DNA of 64,000 nucleotides from Natronorubrum thiooxidans (GTDB lineage Archaea; Halobacteriota; Halobacteria; Halobacteriales; Natrialbaceae), in the NCBI RefSeq assembly GCF_900156475.1, contig NZ_FTNR01000012.1, positions 62,001-126,000 of the forward strand. The letters run 5' to 3'. Below the pieces are notes generated by a model that had not been told where the DNA came from, ran no database searches, and saw nothing but the letters and a program-made list of their open reading frames with translations. Position 1 is the stretch's first letter. Each line of letters begins with the position of its first letter. Position numbers and translations under genes: made by a program. Below are positions 16,055 through 25,140 of the stretch, in pieces.

Positions 16055-16471
16055 ATGGGCGGTACCTACGTTCTCGTCATCGACGTGCCTCGAGCGACGA
16101 CTATCGACGTCGGCGCACTAGGTCCCCGCGAGTTCACTGCCGGAACCTACGCGTACGTCGGCAGCGCCTTCGGCCCGGGCGGGTTCGCTCGCGTCGATCG
16201 CCACCGCGAACTCGCCGCCGGTGAGCGCGAGACTTGCCACTGGCATATCGATTATCTGCTCGGCCACTCGGAGACGACCCTCGAGTCAGTGATCAGGTTT
16301 CCCGACGCGGATCGAGAATGTGAACTGGCAGCCTCACTTCCCGGCGACCACGTCCCCGACTTCGGGGCGTCGGACTGTGGCTGTGAGGCACACCTGCTCG
16401 AGTCACCGGGCGAAGACGCCGTCTGCGAGGCGGCCGTCGACGCCGGCGGTGTCGTCGATGAGGCGGAGTGA
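16055..16471 (+). CDS. DUF123 (GIY-YIG-like) protein
   Basis: A 138-residue protein starting MGGTYVLVIDVPRATTIDVG, with GTYAYVGSAFGPGGFARVDRH, the GIY-YIG-like core of the DUF123 family. CHWHIDYLL follows at about residue 70, then a cysteine cluster SDCGCEAHLL near residue 110. The family is widespread in archaea and sometimes fused to endonuclease III, which hints at a nucleic-acid function, but none is demonstrated. The frame is open to 15917 upstream, but the family start and spacing favour 16055. Confidence 0.82.
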   Translation: MGGTYVLVIDVPRATTIDVGALGPREFTAGTYAYVGSAFGPGGFARVDRHRELAAGERETCHWHIDYLLGHSETTLESVIRFPDADRECELAASLPGDHVPDFGASDCGCEAHLLESPGEDAVCEAAVDAGGVVDEAE

Positions 16472-16515
16472 AAACGAACCCCTGAGTTATTACGGATGCG
16501 TGTGAATCGGTAGCC

Positions 16516-17118
16516 ATGAGTGATTCGGCATCCGATACCGACCCAGAACTCAGCACCGACGCGATGGACCGATTCCCCGTTCCGGCGTTCGACGACCTGC
16601 CCGATGATCTGCAGGATCGAATCGAGGAGGAGACCGACCGCGCCGGCTTCACGCCGAACGTGTTCTCGGCGATGGCGTACAAACCCTCCCACTTCCGCGC
16701 CTTTTTCCAGTATCACGACGCCCTCGTCGAGGACGCTGCCCTAGAGCGCGAGGAGATCGAGATGATCGTCGTCGCCGTCTCCGGCGTCAACCACTGTTAC
16801 TACTGCAACGTGGCCCACGGAGCGCTGGTCCGGATCTACGCCGACGACCCCCGGCTGGCCGACCAACTGGTCGCCAACTACCGAACGGCCGATATCAACG
16901 ATGCCCACCGGACGATGCTCGACGTCGCCGTGACACTGACCGAGCACCCGACCGAGGTCGAACCGGCCGACCTCGAGGCGCTGCGCGAGGCCGGGTTCAG
17001 CGAGGAGGCGATCTGGGATATCGCGGCCGTCACGGCCTTCTACAACCTGAGCAACCGACTCGCGATGTTCGCGGAGATGCGGCCGAACGACGAGTTCCAC
17101 ACGCTCGGCAGGGAGTAA
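16516..17118 (+). CDS. Peroxidase-related protein, AhpD/carboxymuconolactone decarboxylase fold
   Basis: A 200-residue all-helical protein of the uncharacterised peroxidase-related group. The redox centre CYYCNVAHG (CxxC-x3-H, about residues 94-102) is the AhpD signature, with the upstream acidic proton-relay region REEIEMIVVAVSGVNH. Such proteins reduce peroxides through the CxxC pair. The ATG at 16516 follows the DUF123 stop by 44 bases. The second half has the expected LTEHPTEVEPADLEALREAGFSEE segment. No dedicated reductant gene is adjacent. Confidence 0.88.
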   Translation: MSDSASDTDPELSTDAMDRFPVPAFDDLPDDLQDRIEEETDRAGFTPNVFSAMAYKPSHFRAFFQYHDALVEDAALEREEIEMIVVAVSGVNHCYYCNVAHGALVRIYADDPRLADQLVANYRTADINDAHRTMLDVAVTLTEHPTEVEPADLEALREAGFSEEAIWDIAAVTAFYNLSNRLAMFAEMRPNDEFHTLGRE

Positions 17119-17588
17119 CCGACTGCCACACATCGGTTGGGACGAGCGCACGAACGCCGATTTGTTGGGACCGTTTCTCGAGGGAATTACTCGATGATTG
17201 AGGTTTTCTGATCGAGACAGCAATCCGACACAGACGACAAGATTAGATGAGGCTAAATATTAAGTTAGTATAGAGAAAAGACGTAGGTGAGGTGATCAGA
17301 CAACGAAACCGAACCAACGACGTTGACGGTTACTGTTACCGGGTCAGATCGTGCCAGGAAAGTCCCGGTAAACAGCGGAAGCCGGTCTGTGGTTACGGTT
17401 CTTCGCCGTGTTTGCGTGGTCAGTCATCGTAACTGTCGGCCGGCAATTGAGCTCCTGTATCCGCGTATCTCTCCGCTGTTTTCGGACGGAAGCTATCTGT
17501 TTTGCGTTGCGTTCAATACAGTCGTTGGATAGTGCCAAGAGGCAACCGTTCGACCACGTCCCGTTATCTCTACTGCCAAGCGCTGATT
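17119..17588. other. A+T-rich intergenic region before the metal-transport operon
   Basis: About 470 bases without a supported gene. Composition falls sharply in A+T-rich patches at about 17180-17330 and again towards 17580, unlike the flanking coding DNA. Short open frames exist on both strands, but none has haloarchaeal acidic composition or a recognisable domain. No tRNA, inverted terminal repeat or transposase piece was found. It may be decayed DNA or hold an unannotated small RNA. Confidence 0.4.
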
Positions 17589-17615
17589 TAGATACGACTA
17601 ATCTATTATATAGAT
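17589..17615 (+). promoter_or_regulatory. TATA box with overlapping metal-regulator-like palindromes
   Basis: TAGAT (17589-17593) and ATCTA (17601-17605) form one dyad, and ATCTAT/ATAGAT (17601-17615) forms a second, so three alternating half-sites are stacked. The TATA element TATTATATAG (17604-17613) is embedded in the second palindrome. A repressor bound here would block promoter recognition, as expected for a Zn/Mn-responsive regulator controlling the transporter operon. The predicted start of transcription falls near 17632-17636. Confidence 0.5.
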
Positions 17616-17652
17616 GGAAACAACTATATGTGTTGCCACATCAGTTCCTTCC

Positions 17653-18711
17653 ATGACGAAGGATTCCCCTTCCTGCAACGATCTGACGAAGGATTCCCCT
17701 TCCTGCAACGATCGCTGGTCGCGTCGACGCGTCGTATCGGCAGTTGGTGGTACCGCAGTCGCTGGACTGGCCGGCTGTCTCGGTGACTCGGACGACGGCG
17801 ACGGCGGGACCGTTTCCGTCGCGTCGTTCTTTACGTTCTATGATTTTGCGAGACAGATCGCCGCGGAGACGCCAGTTTCGGTCGAGAACCTCGTTCCCAC
17901 GGGAATGCACGGCCACGGCTGGGAGCCGGATCCATCGATCCAGCGGGATATCACTGACGCGGATGCGTTCCTCCACGTCGGCCCCGACTTCCAGCCGTGG
18001 GCCGATCGAGCGATCGACACCCTCCAAAACGAAACTCAGGAAACACAGCTGATCAACGTCCGCGAGGGAGTCGACCTGATCGATCTCGCCGACAGCCTCG
18101 ACGACGATGAGGCAGTCGGGGACGCGAAGGACCCTCACTTCTGGCTCGACCCCGAACTGGCCATGACGTCGGTCGACAACATCGCTGACGGACTGGCCGA
18201 AGTCGCGCCGGACCACGAGGACACGTTCACCGAACACGCCGACGAAGTCAAGTCGGAACTCGAGACACTCGACGAGGAGTGGCAGGCGATTTTCGATGCG
18301 GCCGAGCGTGACGTCCTCTTTTTGGCCGCACACAACGCCTTCGAGTACGTGGCCAATCGATACGACGTGACGATCGAACCGCTTGTCGTCAACCTCGCGG
18401 CCAACGACGACGTGCGCCCGGCGGATATGCAACGCGCACAGGAGACGATCGCGGACAACGACATCCAGCATATCGGTGCCGCGGTCTTCGAACCGATTCG
18501 GCCTGCACAACAGCTGCTCGAGCAGACGGACGTCGAGGCGTACTATCCGGTGACGCCGTACGCCGGGACGGCCGAATCGTGGGCCGAGCGCGGCTGGGGC
18601 TACTTCGACATCGCACGCAACGTCAACATGCCGACGTTCCGTCTGCTCGCAGGCGCTGCCTCGCCTGACGAAGTAACCTTCGAGGACTACGGTCAGAACT
18701 TCGAGCCGTGA
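17653..18711 (+). CDS. znuA: Zinc/manganese ABC transporter substrate-binding lipoprotein
   Basis: A 352-residue cluster A-I metal receptor. The N-terminus holds two copies of a ten-residue unit (TKDSPSCND plus one residue), then a twin-arginine stretch SRRRVVSAVGG and the lipobox LAGC, so the mature protein is a Tat-exported lipoprotein. Metal-ligand candidates are His in GMHGHGWEPD, His in DPHFWLDP and His in AAHNAFEY. There is no His-rich loop; an acidic stretch replaces it, so Zn versus Mn is uncertain. An ATG at 17614 would overlap the operator, so 17653 is preferred. First gene of the operon. Confidence 0.87.
   Translation: MTKDSPSCNDLTKDSPSCNDRWSRRRVVSAVGGTAVAGLAGCLGDSDDGDGGTVSVASFFTFYDFARQIAAETPVSVENLVPTGMHGHGWEPDPSIQRDITDADAFLHVGPDFQPWADRAIDTLQNETQETQLINVREGVDLIDLADSLDDDEAVGDAKDPHFWLDPELAMTSVDNIADGLAEVAPDHEDTFTEHADEVKSELETLDEEWQAIFDAAERDVLFLAAHNAFEYVANRYDVTIEPLVVNLAANDDVRPADMQRAQETIADNDIQHIGAAVFEPIRPAQQLLEQTDVEAYYPVTPYAGTAESWAERGWGYFDIARNVNMPTFRLLAGAASPDEVTFEDYGQNFEP
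17654..17713 (+). repeat. Perfect 30-base tandem duplication at the znuA 5' end
   Basis: Bases 17654-17683 and 17684-17713 are identical. The unit is 30 bases, exactly ten codons, so the reading frame is kept and the leader before the Tat signal is lengthened. Perfect identity implies a recent event or strain-variable copy number. Confidence 0.9.
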
Positions 18712-18718
18712 GACCACT

Positions 18719-19501
18719 ATGACCCCAGAACCAACCCACAATCGTAGCACTGGAGCGGACCCCATCGTCGACGTCGAGGACGTCTCGTTCGGCTACACGG
18801 CGAGTCCGGTCGTCGAGGACATTTCGCTCACCGTCGAGCGCGGCGAGTACGTCGGCATGATCGGCCCCAACGGCTCCGGAAAGAGTACGCTATTGCGACT
18901 GATACTCGGACTGCACGAGCCCGACGAGGGCCAGGTCGAACTGCTCGGCCACCCCGCGCGTGCGTTCGCCGAGCGCGAGAAGGTGGGCTACGTCGCCCAG
19001 GACGTCACCGAAAACACGAAGCGAATGCCGATCACAGTCGCGGAAGTCGTCCTGATGGGCCGATTCCCCCACGCGGGCTTCGGCCGCATCACGAGCGACG
19101 ACCGCGACCGGGCCCGGCAGGCGCTTCGAACCGTTGGCATCGACCACCTCGCCGACCGGAAGATCACGCAACTGTCCGGCGGCCAGCGCCAGCGTGCGTA
19201 CATCGCTCGCGCCCTCGCCGGCGAGGCCGAACTGCTCGTGCTCGACGAGCCGACGGTCGGCGTCGACGCGGAGTCCGTCGACGCCTTCTTCGACCTGCTC
19301 ACGGACCTCAACGACGACGGGATGACCATCTTGCTGGTCGAACACGACATCGGGGCCGTCCTCGAGCACACCTCGCGGGTGATCTGTCTCAATCGAGCGC
19401 TCTACTTCGACGGCGACCCGGTGGCGTTCGCCGATAGCGACGCGCTCGACCGTGCCTACGGGACGAACGTGCGCCGCGATGACGGGGTGGTGCTGTCGTG
19501 A
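18719..19501 (+). CDS. znuC: Zinc/manganese ABC transporter ATP-binding protein
   Basis: A 260-residue ABC ATPase. Walker A is GPNGSGKST, the Q-loop region is GYVAQDV, the signature is LSGGQRQRAYIARAL, Walker B is LLVLDEPTVGVD and the switch His is in VEHDIG. It supplies energy for the permease encoded immediately downstream. The ATG at 18719 is 7 bases after the receptor gene. The final TGA overlaps the GTG start of the permease gene. The sequence is ordinary for the family throughout. Confidence 0.92.
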   Translation: MTPEPTHNRSTGADPIVDVEDVSFGYTASPVVEDISLTVERGEYVGMIGPNGSGKSTLLRLILGLHEPDEGQVELLGHPARAFAEREKVGYVAQDVTENTKRMPITVAEVVLMGRFPHAGFGRITSDDRDRARQALRTVGIDHLADRKITQLSGGQRQRAYIARALAGEAELLVLDEPTVGVDAESVDAFFDLLTDLNDDGMTILLVEHDIGAVLEHTSRVICLNRALYFDGDPVAFADSDALDRAYGTNVRRDDGVVLS

Positions 19502-20484
19502 CTGGCGCGTTGCTCGTTACCGTTGTGTTGGGCGTCCTCTATGGCGCACTCGACTGGCTGATCGATCGCTGGAGCGACGCGCTCGGCTGGATCGGCGAGA
19601 CGTTCGGTATCGGGATGCTCGACTACGTGTTCATGCACCACGCGTTCCTCGTCGGCAGTCTTATCGCCGTCATGGCACCGCTGATCGGGACCTTCCTGGT
19701 ACACCGACAGCTCGCGCTCATCGGCGACGCCCTCGCCCACACCGCCTTCGCCGGCGTCGCGGTCGGCCTGTTCGTCAACGCGACGTTCGGGACCGGCATC
19801 TCGCCGTACGTTACGGCTGTCGTCGTGGCGATGATCGCATCGCTCGCGATCGAACTGATCTCGGAGGTGACGGACGCCTATAACGACGTCTCGATGGCGA
19901 TCGTCCTCTCGACTGGGTTCGCCCTCGGGGCCGTGCTGATCAGCCTCAATACAGGCGGGCTCGCGGTCGGGATCAACCAGTACCTGTTCGGAAACCTCGC
20001 GACTGTCTCCCGGGAGAACGCGATTCTCTTGGTCGTCCTGTTCGTGGTCGTCACGCTGGTCGTCTCGCTCACCTACAAACAGCTCCTGTACGTGACGTTC
20101 GACGAGACGGCCGCTCGAGTCGCCGGGCTTCGCGTCCCCTGGTACAACCGGGTGATGGCGATGCTCACCGCCATGGTCGTCGTCGGGGCGATGCAGATCA
20201 TGGGCGTAATTCTCGTCGCCGCGATGCTGGTCGTCCCGGTCGCCGGCGCTGCGCAGTTCGCACGGAGCTTCAGAGAGGCGCTATTGGCCTCCGTCGTCCT
20301 GGCACAGATCGCGGTGCTCGTCGGGATCACACTGTCGTACCAGTATGAGGCGACGGCCGGCGGGACGATCGTCCTCGTCGCCGTCGCGATCTACATCGGG
20401 GCCGTCCTGGTCGGGAAGGTCCAGTCGAATCAGGTGACCGCCGAAGAACCCCGATCCATTCCGGACGAAGAACTCGCGGACTGA
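19498..20484 (+). CDS. znuB: Zinc/manganese ABC transporter permease
   Basis: A 328-residue ABC-3 type membrane protein with about eight hydrophobic helices. Recognisable family segments are HHAFLVGSLIAVMAPLIGTFLVHRQLALIGDALAHTAFAGVAVG, in which the last part is the coupling region, and GAMQIMGVILVAAMLVVPVAGA. The start is GTG at 19498, overlapping the ATPase stop. The N-terminus contains an amphipathic extension (DWLIDRWSDALGWIGETFG) before the conserved core, longer than usual bacterial versions. Last gene of the operon. Confidence 0.9.
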   Translation: MTGALLVTVVLGVLYGALDWLIDRWSDALGWIGETFGIGMLDYVFMHHAFLVGSLIAVMAPLIGTFLVHRQLALIGDALAHTAFAGVAVGLFVNATFGTGISPYVTAVVVAMIASLAIELISEVTDAYNDVSMAIVLSTGFALGAVLISLNTGGLAVGINQYLFGNLATVSRENAILLVVLFVVVTLVVSLTYKQLLYVTFDETAARVAGLRVPWYNRVMAMLTAMVVVGAMQIMGVILVAAMLVVPVAGAAQFARSFREALLASVVLAQIAVLVGITLSYQYEATAGGTIVLVAVAIYIGAVLVGKVQSNQVTAEEPRSIPDEELAD

Positions 20485-20565
20485 TCCGACCTACTCGACT
20501 GCACGAAAAGAGCTGTTCTCACGTGATTTATTGCAAGAGGTGACCGACGTTACGCGTCGACCCGG

Positions 20566-23500
20566 TCAGTCGTCGCTCGTGGCGACACTGGCCGACTCGG
20601 CCTCGAGTTCGGTCTCGGGCACGCCGGGCAGTTCGGTGCGGACGTCGTCGCTACCCTGCTCGGTGATCGCCTCGTGGTAGGCGTCGGGCATGATTTTGAC
20701 GAAGGCCTCGAGTGCACGCTCCCAGTTTTCGAGCAGGTGTTCGCCCCGCTCGGAGCCGGTGTAAGCGACGTGGTTCTCGATGAGTCGTCGCAGCATCTCC
20801 TCGTCTCGATCCTCGAGGTCTTCGTGCAGCGAGACCATCCCGGTGTTGGCGCGGTCGGCGAACTCGTCGTCGGGGTCGTAGACGTAGGCGACGCCGCCGG
20901 ACATCCCCGCGGCGAAGTTCGTGCCCGTCTCGCCGAGCACGGCGACGACGCCACCGGTCATGTACTCACAGCCGTGGTCGCCGACGCCCTCGACGACGGC
21001 TTTCGCGCCGGAGTTGCGGACGGCGAAGCGTTCCCCAGCGACGCCGTTGACGTACAGTTGGCCGTCGGTCGCGCCGTAGAGCGCGACGTTGCCGATCGCG
21101 ATATTCTCGGTTGGATCGTAGGCGGCCGTTTCGGGCGTCCGGATGGTGAGCTTCCCGCCCGAGAGTCCCTTGCCGACGTAGTCGTTGGCGCTGCCGTCTA
21201 AGTGCATCGAGACGCCGCTCGCGAGGAACGCCCCGAAGCTCTGGCCAGCCGTCCCCTCGAGATCGATCGAGATCGTATCTTCGGGGAGGCCGGGCTCGCC
21301 GTAGCGGCTGGTGATGCGATTCGAGAGCATCGCGCCGACGGTGCGGTCGACGTTCGTGACGCTGCTCGAGAGCATGACTGGCTCCTCGGTTTCGATCGCA
21401 TCGGCGGCGGCCTCGATGAGGTCGCGGTCGAGTTGGGCCTCGAGTTCGTGGTCTTGCTCGCGGATCTTGCGCCGAACGTCGCCGTCTGGTTCGGCAAGCA
21501 CCCCCGAGAGGTCGACGCGGCGGGCTTTCGGGTGCTCGACGTCGTCGCGCTGGGCGAGGACGTCGACATGGCCGATCATCTCGTCGATCGTCTCGAATCC
21601 GAGTTCGGCCATAAGTTCGCGCAGTTCCTGGGCGATGAACGTCATGTAGTTGATGACGTGTTCCGGTTCGCCGGGGAAGCGCTTGCGCAGGTCCTCGCGC
21701 TGGGTCGCGACGCCGACCGGACAGGTGTTGTTGTGACACTGCCGGGCCATCACACAGCCCGAGGTGACGAGGCTAGCAGTGCCGAAGACGTACTCCTCGG
21801 CACCGAGCAAGGCGGCGACGGCGACGTCACGGCCGGTTTTCATCCCGCCGTCGGCGGAGACGCGAATGCGGTCGCGTAGCCCGGTCGCACAGAGCATCTG
21901 GTTCGCTTCGGCGAGACCGAGCTCCCAGGGGAGGCCGGCGCTTTTGATCGAGGTTCGGGGCGAGGCACCGGTGCCGCCGGAGTGACCCGAGATGTGGACC
22001 ACGTCGGCGTTTGCCTTCGCGACACCCGCTGCGACCGTGCCGATGCCAGCCTCGGAGACGAGTTTGACGTTGATGTCTGCCGCCTCGTTTGCCGCCTTGA
22101 GATCGAAGATAAGCTGTTTCAGGTCCTCGATCGAGTAGATGTCGTGTAGCGGCGGTGGCGAGATGAGACCGACACCCGGCGTCGACTTGCGCACGTGGGC
22201 GATCATCTCGTTGACCTTCTCGCCGGGGAGGTGACCGCCCTCGCCCGGCTTCGAGCCCTGTGCCATCTTGATCTGCAACTCGTCGGCGGAAGAGAGATAC
22301 GTCGAGGTGACGCCGAACCGGCCCGAAGCAACCTGCTTGACGTTACACTCCTTTTCGGTGCCGAAGCGTTCCGGCGGCTCGCCGCCTTCGCCCGAATTCG
22401 ACTTGCCGCCGATGCGGTTCATCGCGATCGAGTTGTTCTCGTGGGCCTCCGGCGACAGGCTCCCAAGCGACATCGCTGCCGTCGAAAACCGCTGGACGAT
22501 GTCCTTGATCGGCTCGACGTCCTCGAGCGGGACCGGGTCGCGATGCGAGTCGAACTCGAGTAAGCCGCGCAGGGTCTGGAGGTTCTGTTGCTGGTCGTTG
22601 ATCTGTGCGGCGAACTCACCGTAGCGCTCGTAGTCGTTCGAGCGGACGGCCTGCTGGAGCGTGCCGACCGTGTCCGGGTTCCACTGGTGGTGGATCCCGC
22701 TCGAGCGGTGTTCGAACTCGCCGTGACGATCGAGGTCCGGTTCCTCGCCGTCGAAGGCGGTGGCGTGGCGCTCGCGGAGGTCTTCTTCGATCTCGGCGAG
22801 GCCGATCCCTTCGGTGCGGTTCTCGGTGCCGTCGAAGTACTCGTCGACGAGGGTCGAATCGAGACCGACGGCCTCGAAGATCTGGGCGCCCTGGTAGCTC
22901 TCGACCGTCGAGATCCCCATCTTGGCCATGATCTTCAGCAGGCCGTCTTCGACCGCGCCGACGTAGGCGTCGATGGCAGTGTCGGTGTCCGCGCCGTCAG
23001 CACCGGCCGTGATGTCGTCGATGGTCTGGTAGGCCAGGTACGGGTTGACCGCGCCGGCACCGTAGCCGACCAGCGTCGCGAAGTGATGGACGGTGCGCGG
23101 ATCGGCGGACTCGACGACGAGGCCGACGTGGTTGCGCAGGCCGTTTCGCACGAGATGGTGGTGGACGCCACCGGTCGCGAGCAGACTCGGAATCGCCATC
23201 CGATCCTCGTCGACGTTCCGGTCGGAGAGGACGAGCACGTCGTGGCCCGCGTCGATCGCGTCGACGGCGTCCTCGCGAACGCGTTCGATCGCCGCCTCAA
23301 GATCTTCTCCCGGCTCCTCGCTCGTCGGTTCGTAGGTGATGTCGACCGTCGCGGCCGTGATACCGTTTGTCGAACAGTCACGGATCGACTCGAGATCGCC
23401 GTCGGTCAGAATCGGCGAGTCGAGTACGAGCTGGCGGGCGTGTGCGGGCGATTCGGAAAGCAGGTTCCGCTGGAAACCAAGTCTGCTCTCCATCGACGTC

Positions 23501-25110
23501 ACCAGCTCCTCACGAATGTAGTCAAGCGGCGGGTTGGTGACCTGTGCGAACAGCTGTTTGAAGTACGAAAACAGCGGCCGGTTGAACTCGGTGAGCACCG
23601 ACAGCGGCGTGTCGTCGCCCATCGAGCCGACGGGGTCTTTCCCGTGTTGCATCATCGGCTCGATCATGTTGTCGAGTTCGTCGTGGGTGTAGCCGAAGGC
23701 GGCCTGGTGATCTCGGAGGTTCGAGACCGACTGGCGAGGCGTGCTGTCGTCGGTCGTCCGGATATCGCCGAGTCGAACCTGTTCCTGGTCGACCCACTCG
23801 CCGTAGCGGTCGTCGGTGAGGTCCTCGAAGACCTCGTCGTCCGGAATGACGCGTCCCTCGTTCGGATCGGCGAGGAACAGCTGGCCGGGCTTGAGCCGCC
23901 CTCGCTCCTTGATCTTCGACGGCTCGGTCTCGAGTGCGCCAGCCTCGCTGGCCATGATTAGGCGGTTGTCGGTCGTGACGTCGTACCGACACGGACGCAG
24001 CCCGTTGCGGTCCAACACTGCGCCGACGCGTTCGCCGTCGGTCGCCGCGACGAGTGCGGGGCCGTCCCACGGCTCGACCAGCGAGGCGTGGAAGTCGTAC
24101 CAGTCTTTGCGGTCCTGGTCCATCGACTCGTCGCCCCGCCAGGCTTCTGGGACGAGCATCCGGAGAGCGTGTGCGAGGTCCCGGCCGTCCTGCATCAGCA
24201 GTTCGACCGCGTTGTCGACGCTTGCCGTGTCCGATTGATCGGGATCGTCGATGATCGGCTTGACCGCCTCGAGATCCGCTAAGACCTCGCTCTCGAGGTC
24301 GGTCTCGCGGGCGCGCATCCAGTTGATGTTGCCCTGAATGGTGTTGAACTCGCCGTTGTGGATGATGTTCCGGTAGGGGTGGGCGAGATGCCACGCGCCG
24401 AGCGTGTTCGTCGAGAACCGCTCGTGGACCATCGCGAACGTCGATTCCATCCGGGAGTCAGTGAGATCGGGGTAGTAAGACGCGACCTGCTCGCCTTTGA
24501 GTAGGCCCTTATAGACGAGCGTCTCCGAATCGAGCGAGCAGACGTAGAAGCGCTCAGCGTTCTCGACATCGGTGGCTTCAACGGCGTTCTCGAACGCGCG
24601 TCGGGCGACGTAGAGTCGTCGGTCGAACGCGTCGCCGGCGATGTCGTCGGTCGGCGTCACGACGACCTGCCAGACGTCGGGTTCGGCGTCGACGGCTGTC
24701 TGGCCGAGGTCCGCGTTGTTCGTCGGCACGTCGCGCCACTCGAGGGCCTCGAGGTTGTAGGTCTCGAGCGAATCCTCGATGATCGAGATCAGTGCCTCAC
24801 GTGCCGTCTCGTCCTGTGGGAAAAAGATCGAACCGACGGCGTAGGTGTCCGGAAGATCGGCCTCGAGAACGCCGTCGAAGAACGAATCGGGCATCTGGAG
24901 CATAATCCCCGCGCCGTCACCGGTGTTTTTCTCCGCGCCGGTCGTCCCGCGATGCTCGAGATTGACGAGCAGTTCGAGTCCATCGGCGACGACGTCGTGG
25001 CCCCTGTTCCCATCAAGATCCATGACGACGCCGACACCGCAGTTCGACCGCTCGTCGGCAGGGTCTGCGAGCCCCCGCGAATGCTCTGCAGACGTGTGTG
25101 GCTGTGACAT
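20566..25110 (-). CDS. gltB: Glutamate synthase large subunit (ferredoxin type)
   Basis: A 1514-residue enzyme that makes two glutamates from glutamine and 2-oxoglutarate. The N-terminal class II amidotransferase has its nucleophile Cys24 in NCGVGVV, implying removal of a 23-residue propeptide. The FMN-binding synthase domain contains GEGGHLPGEKVN and GHSGGTGASPRTSIK. The 3Fe-4S ligands are CX5CX4C in CVMARQCHNNTCPVG. The C-terminal GXGXG helix domain ends the protein. No gltD small subunit is adjacent, so ferredoxin is the likely donor. ATG at 25110 is supported by a TATA box; a TTG 18 bases upstream is less likely. Confidence 0.95.
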   Translation of the reverse strand: MSQPHTSAEHSRGLADPADERSNCGVGVVMDLDGNRGHDVVADGLELLVNLEHRGTTGAEKNTGDGAGIMLQMPDSFFDGVLEADLPDTYAVGSIFFPQDETAREALISIIEDSLETYNLEALEWRDVPTNNADLGQTAVDAEPDVWQVVVTPTDDIAGDAFDRRLYVARRAFENAVEATDVENAERFYVCSLDSETLVYKGLLKGEQVASYYPDLTDSRMESTFAMVHERFSTNTLGAWHLAHPYRNIIHNGEFNTIQGNINWMRARETDLESEVLADLEAVKPIIDDPDQSDTASVDNAVELLMQDGRDLAHALRMLVPEAWRGDESMDQDRKDWYDFHASLVEPWDGPALVAATDGERVGAVLDRNGLRPCRYDVTTDNRLIMASEAGALETEPSKIKERGRLKPGQLFLADPNEGRVIPDDEVFEDLTDDRYGEWVDQEQVRLGDIRTTDDSTPRQSVSNLRDHQAAFGYTHDELDNMIEPMMQHGKDPVGSMGDDTPLSVLTEFNRPLFSYFKQLFAQVTNPPLDYIREELVTSMESRLGFQRNLLSESPAHARQLVLDSPILTDGDLESIRDCSTNGITAATVDITYEPTSEEPGEDLEAAIERVREDAVDAIDAGHDVLVLSDRNVDEDRMAIPSLLATGGVHHHLVRNGLRNHVGLVVESADPRTVHHFATLVGYGAGAVNPYLAYQTIDDITAGADGADTDTAIDAYVGAVEDGLLKIMAKMGISTVESYQGAQIFEAVGLDSTLVDEYFDGTENRTEGIGLAEIEEDLRERHATAFDGEEPDLDRHGEFEHRSSGIHHQWNPDTVGTLQQAVRSNDYERYGEFAAQINDQQQNLQTLRGLLEFDSHRDPVPLEDVEPIKDIVQRFSTAAMSLGSLSPEAHENNSIAMNRIGGKSNSGEGGEPPERFGTEKECNVKQVASGRFGVTSTYLSSADELQIKMAQGSKPGEGGHLPGEKVNEMIAHVRKSTPGVGLISPPPLHDIYSIEDLKQLIFDLKAANEAADINVKLVSEAGIGTVAAGVAKANADVVHISGHSGGTGASPRTSIKSAGLPWELGLAEANQMLCATGLRDRIRVSADGGMKTGRDVAVAALLGAEEYVFGTASLVTSGCVMARQCHNNTCPVGVATQREDLRKRFPGEPEHVINYMTFIAQELRELMAELGFETIDEMIGHVDVLAQRDDVEHPKARRVDLSGVLAEPDGDVRRKIREQDHELEAQLDRDLIEAAADAIETEEPVMLSSSVTNVDRTVGAMLSNRITSRYGEPGLPEDTISIDLEGTAGQSFGAFLASGVSMHLDGSANDYVGKGLSGGKLTIRTPETAAYDPTENIAIGNVALYGATDGQLYVNGVAGERFAVRNSGAKAVVEGVGDHGCEYMTGGVVAVLGETGTNFAAGMSGGVAYVYDPDDEFADRANTGMVSLHEDLEDRDEEMLRRLIENHVAYTGSERGEHLLENWERALEAFVKIMPDAYHEAITEQGSDDVRTELPGVPETELEAESASVATSDD

Positions 25111-25130
25111 ACCCACAGATAGCGACAACT

Positions 25131-25140
25131 GGTATAAGAG
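25131..25140 (-). promoter_or_regulatory. TATA box of gltB
   Basis: CTCTTATACC on the coding strand is centred about 25 bases before the ATG at 25110, consistent with a leaderless transcript beginning at or next to the start codon. This also decides the start-site choice for gltB. Confidence 0.6.

Noticed and set aside
17654-17713. CRISPR-like direct repeats
   Set aside because: Only two 30-base copies, directly adjacent with no spacers, inside a coding sequence. No cas genes nearby.
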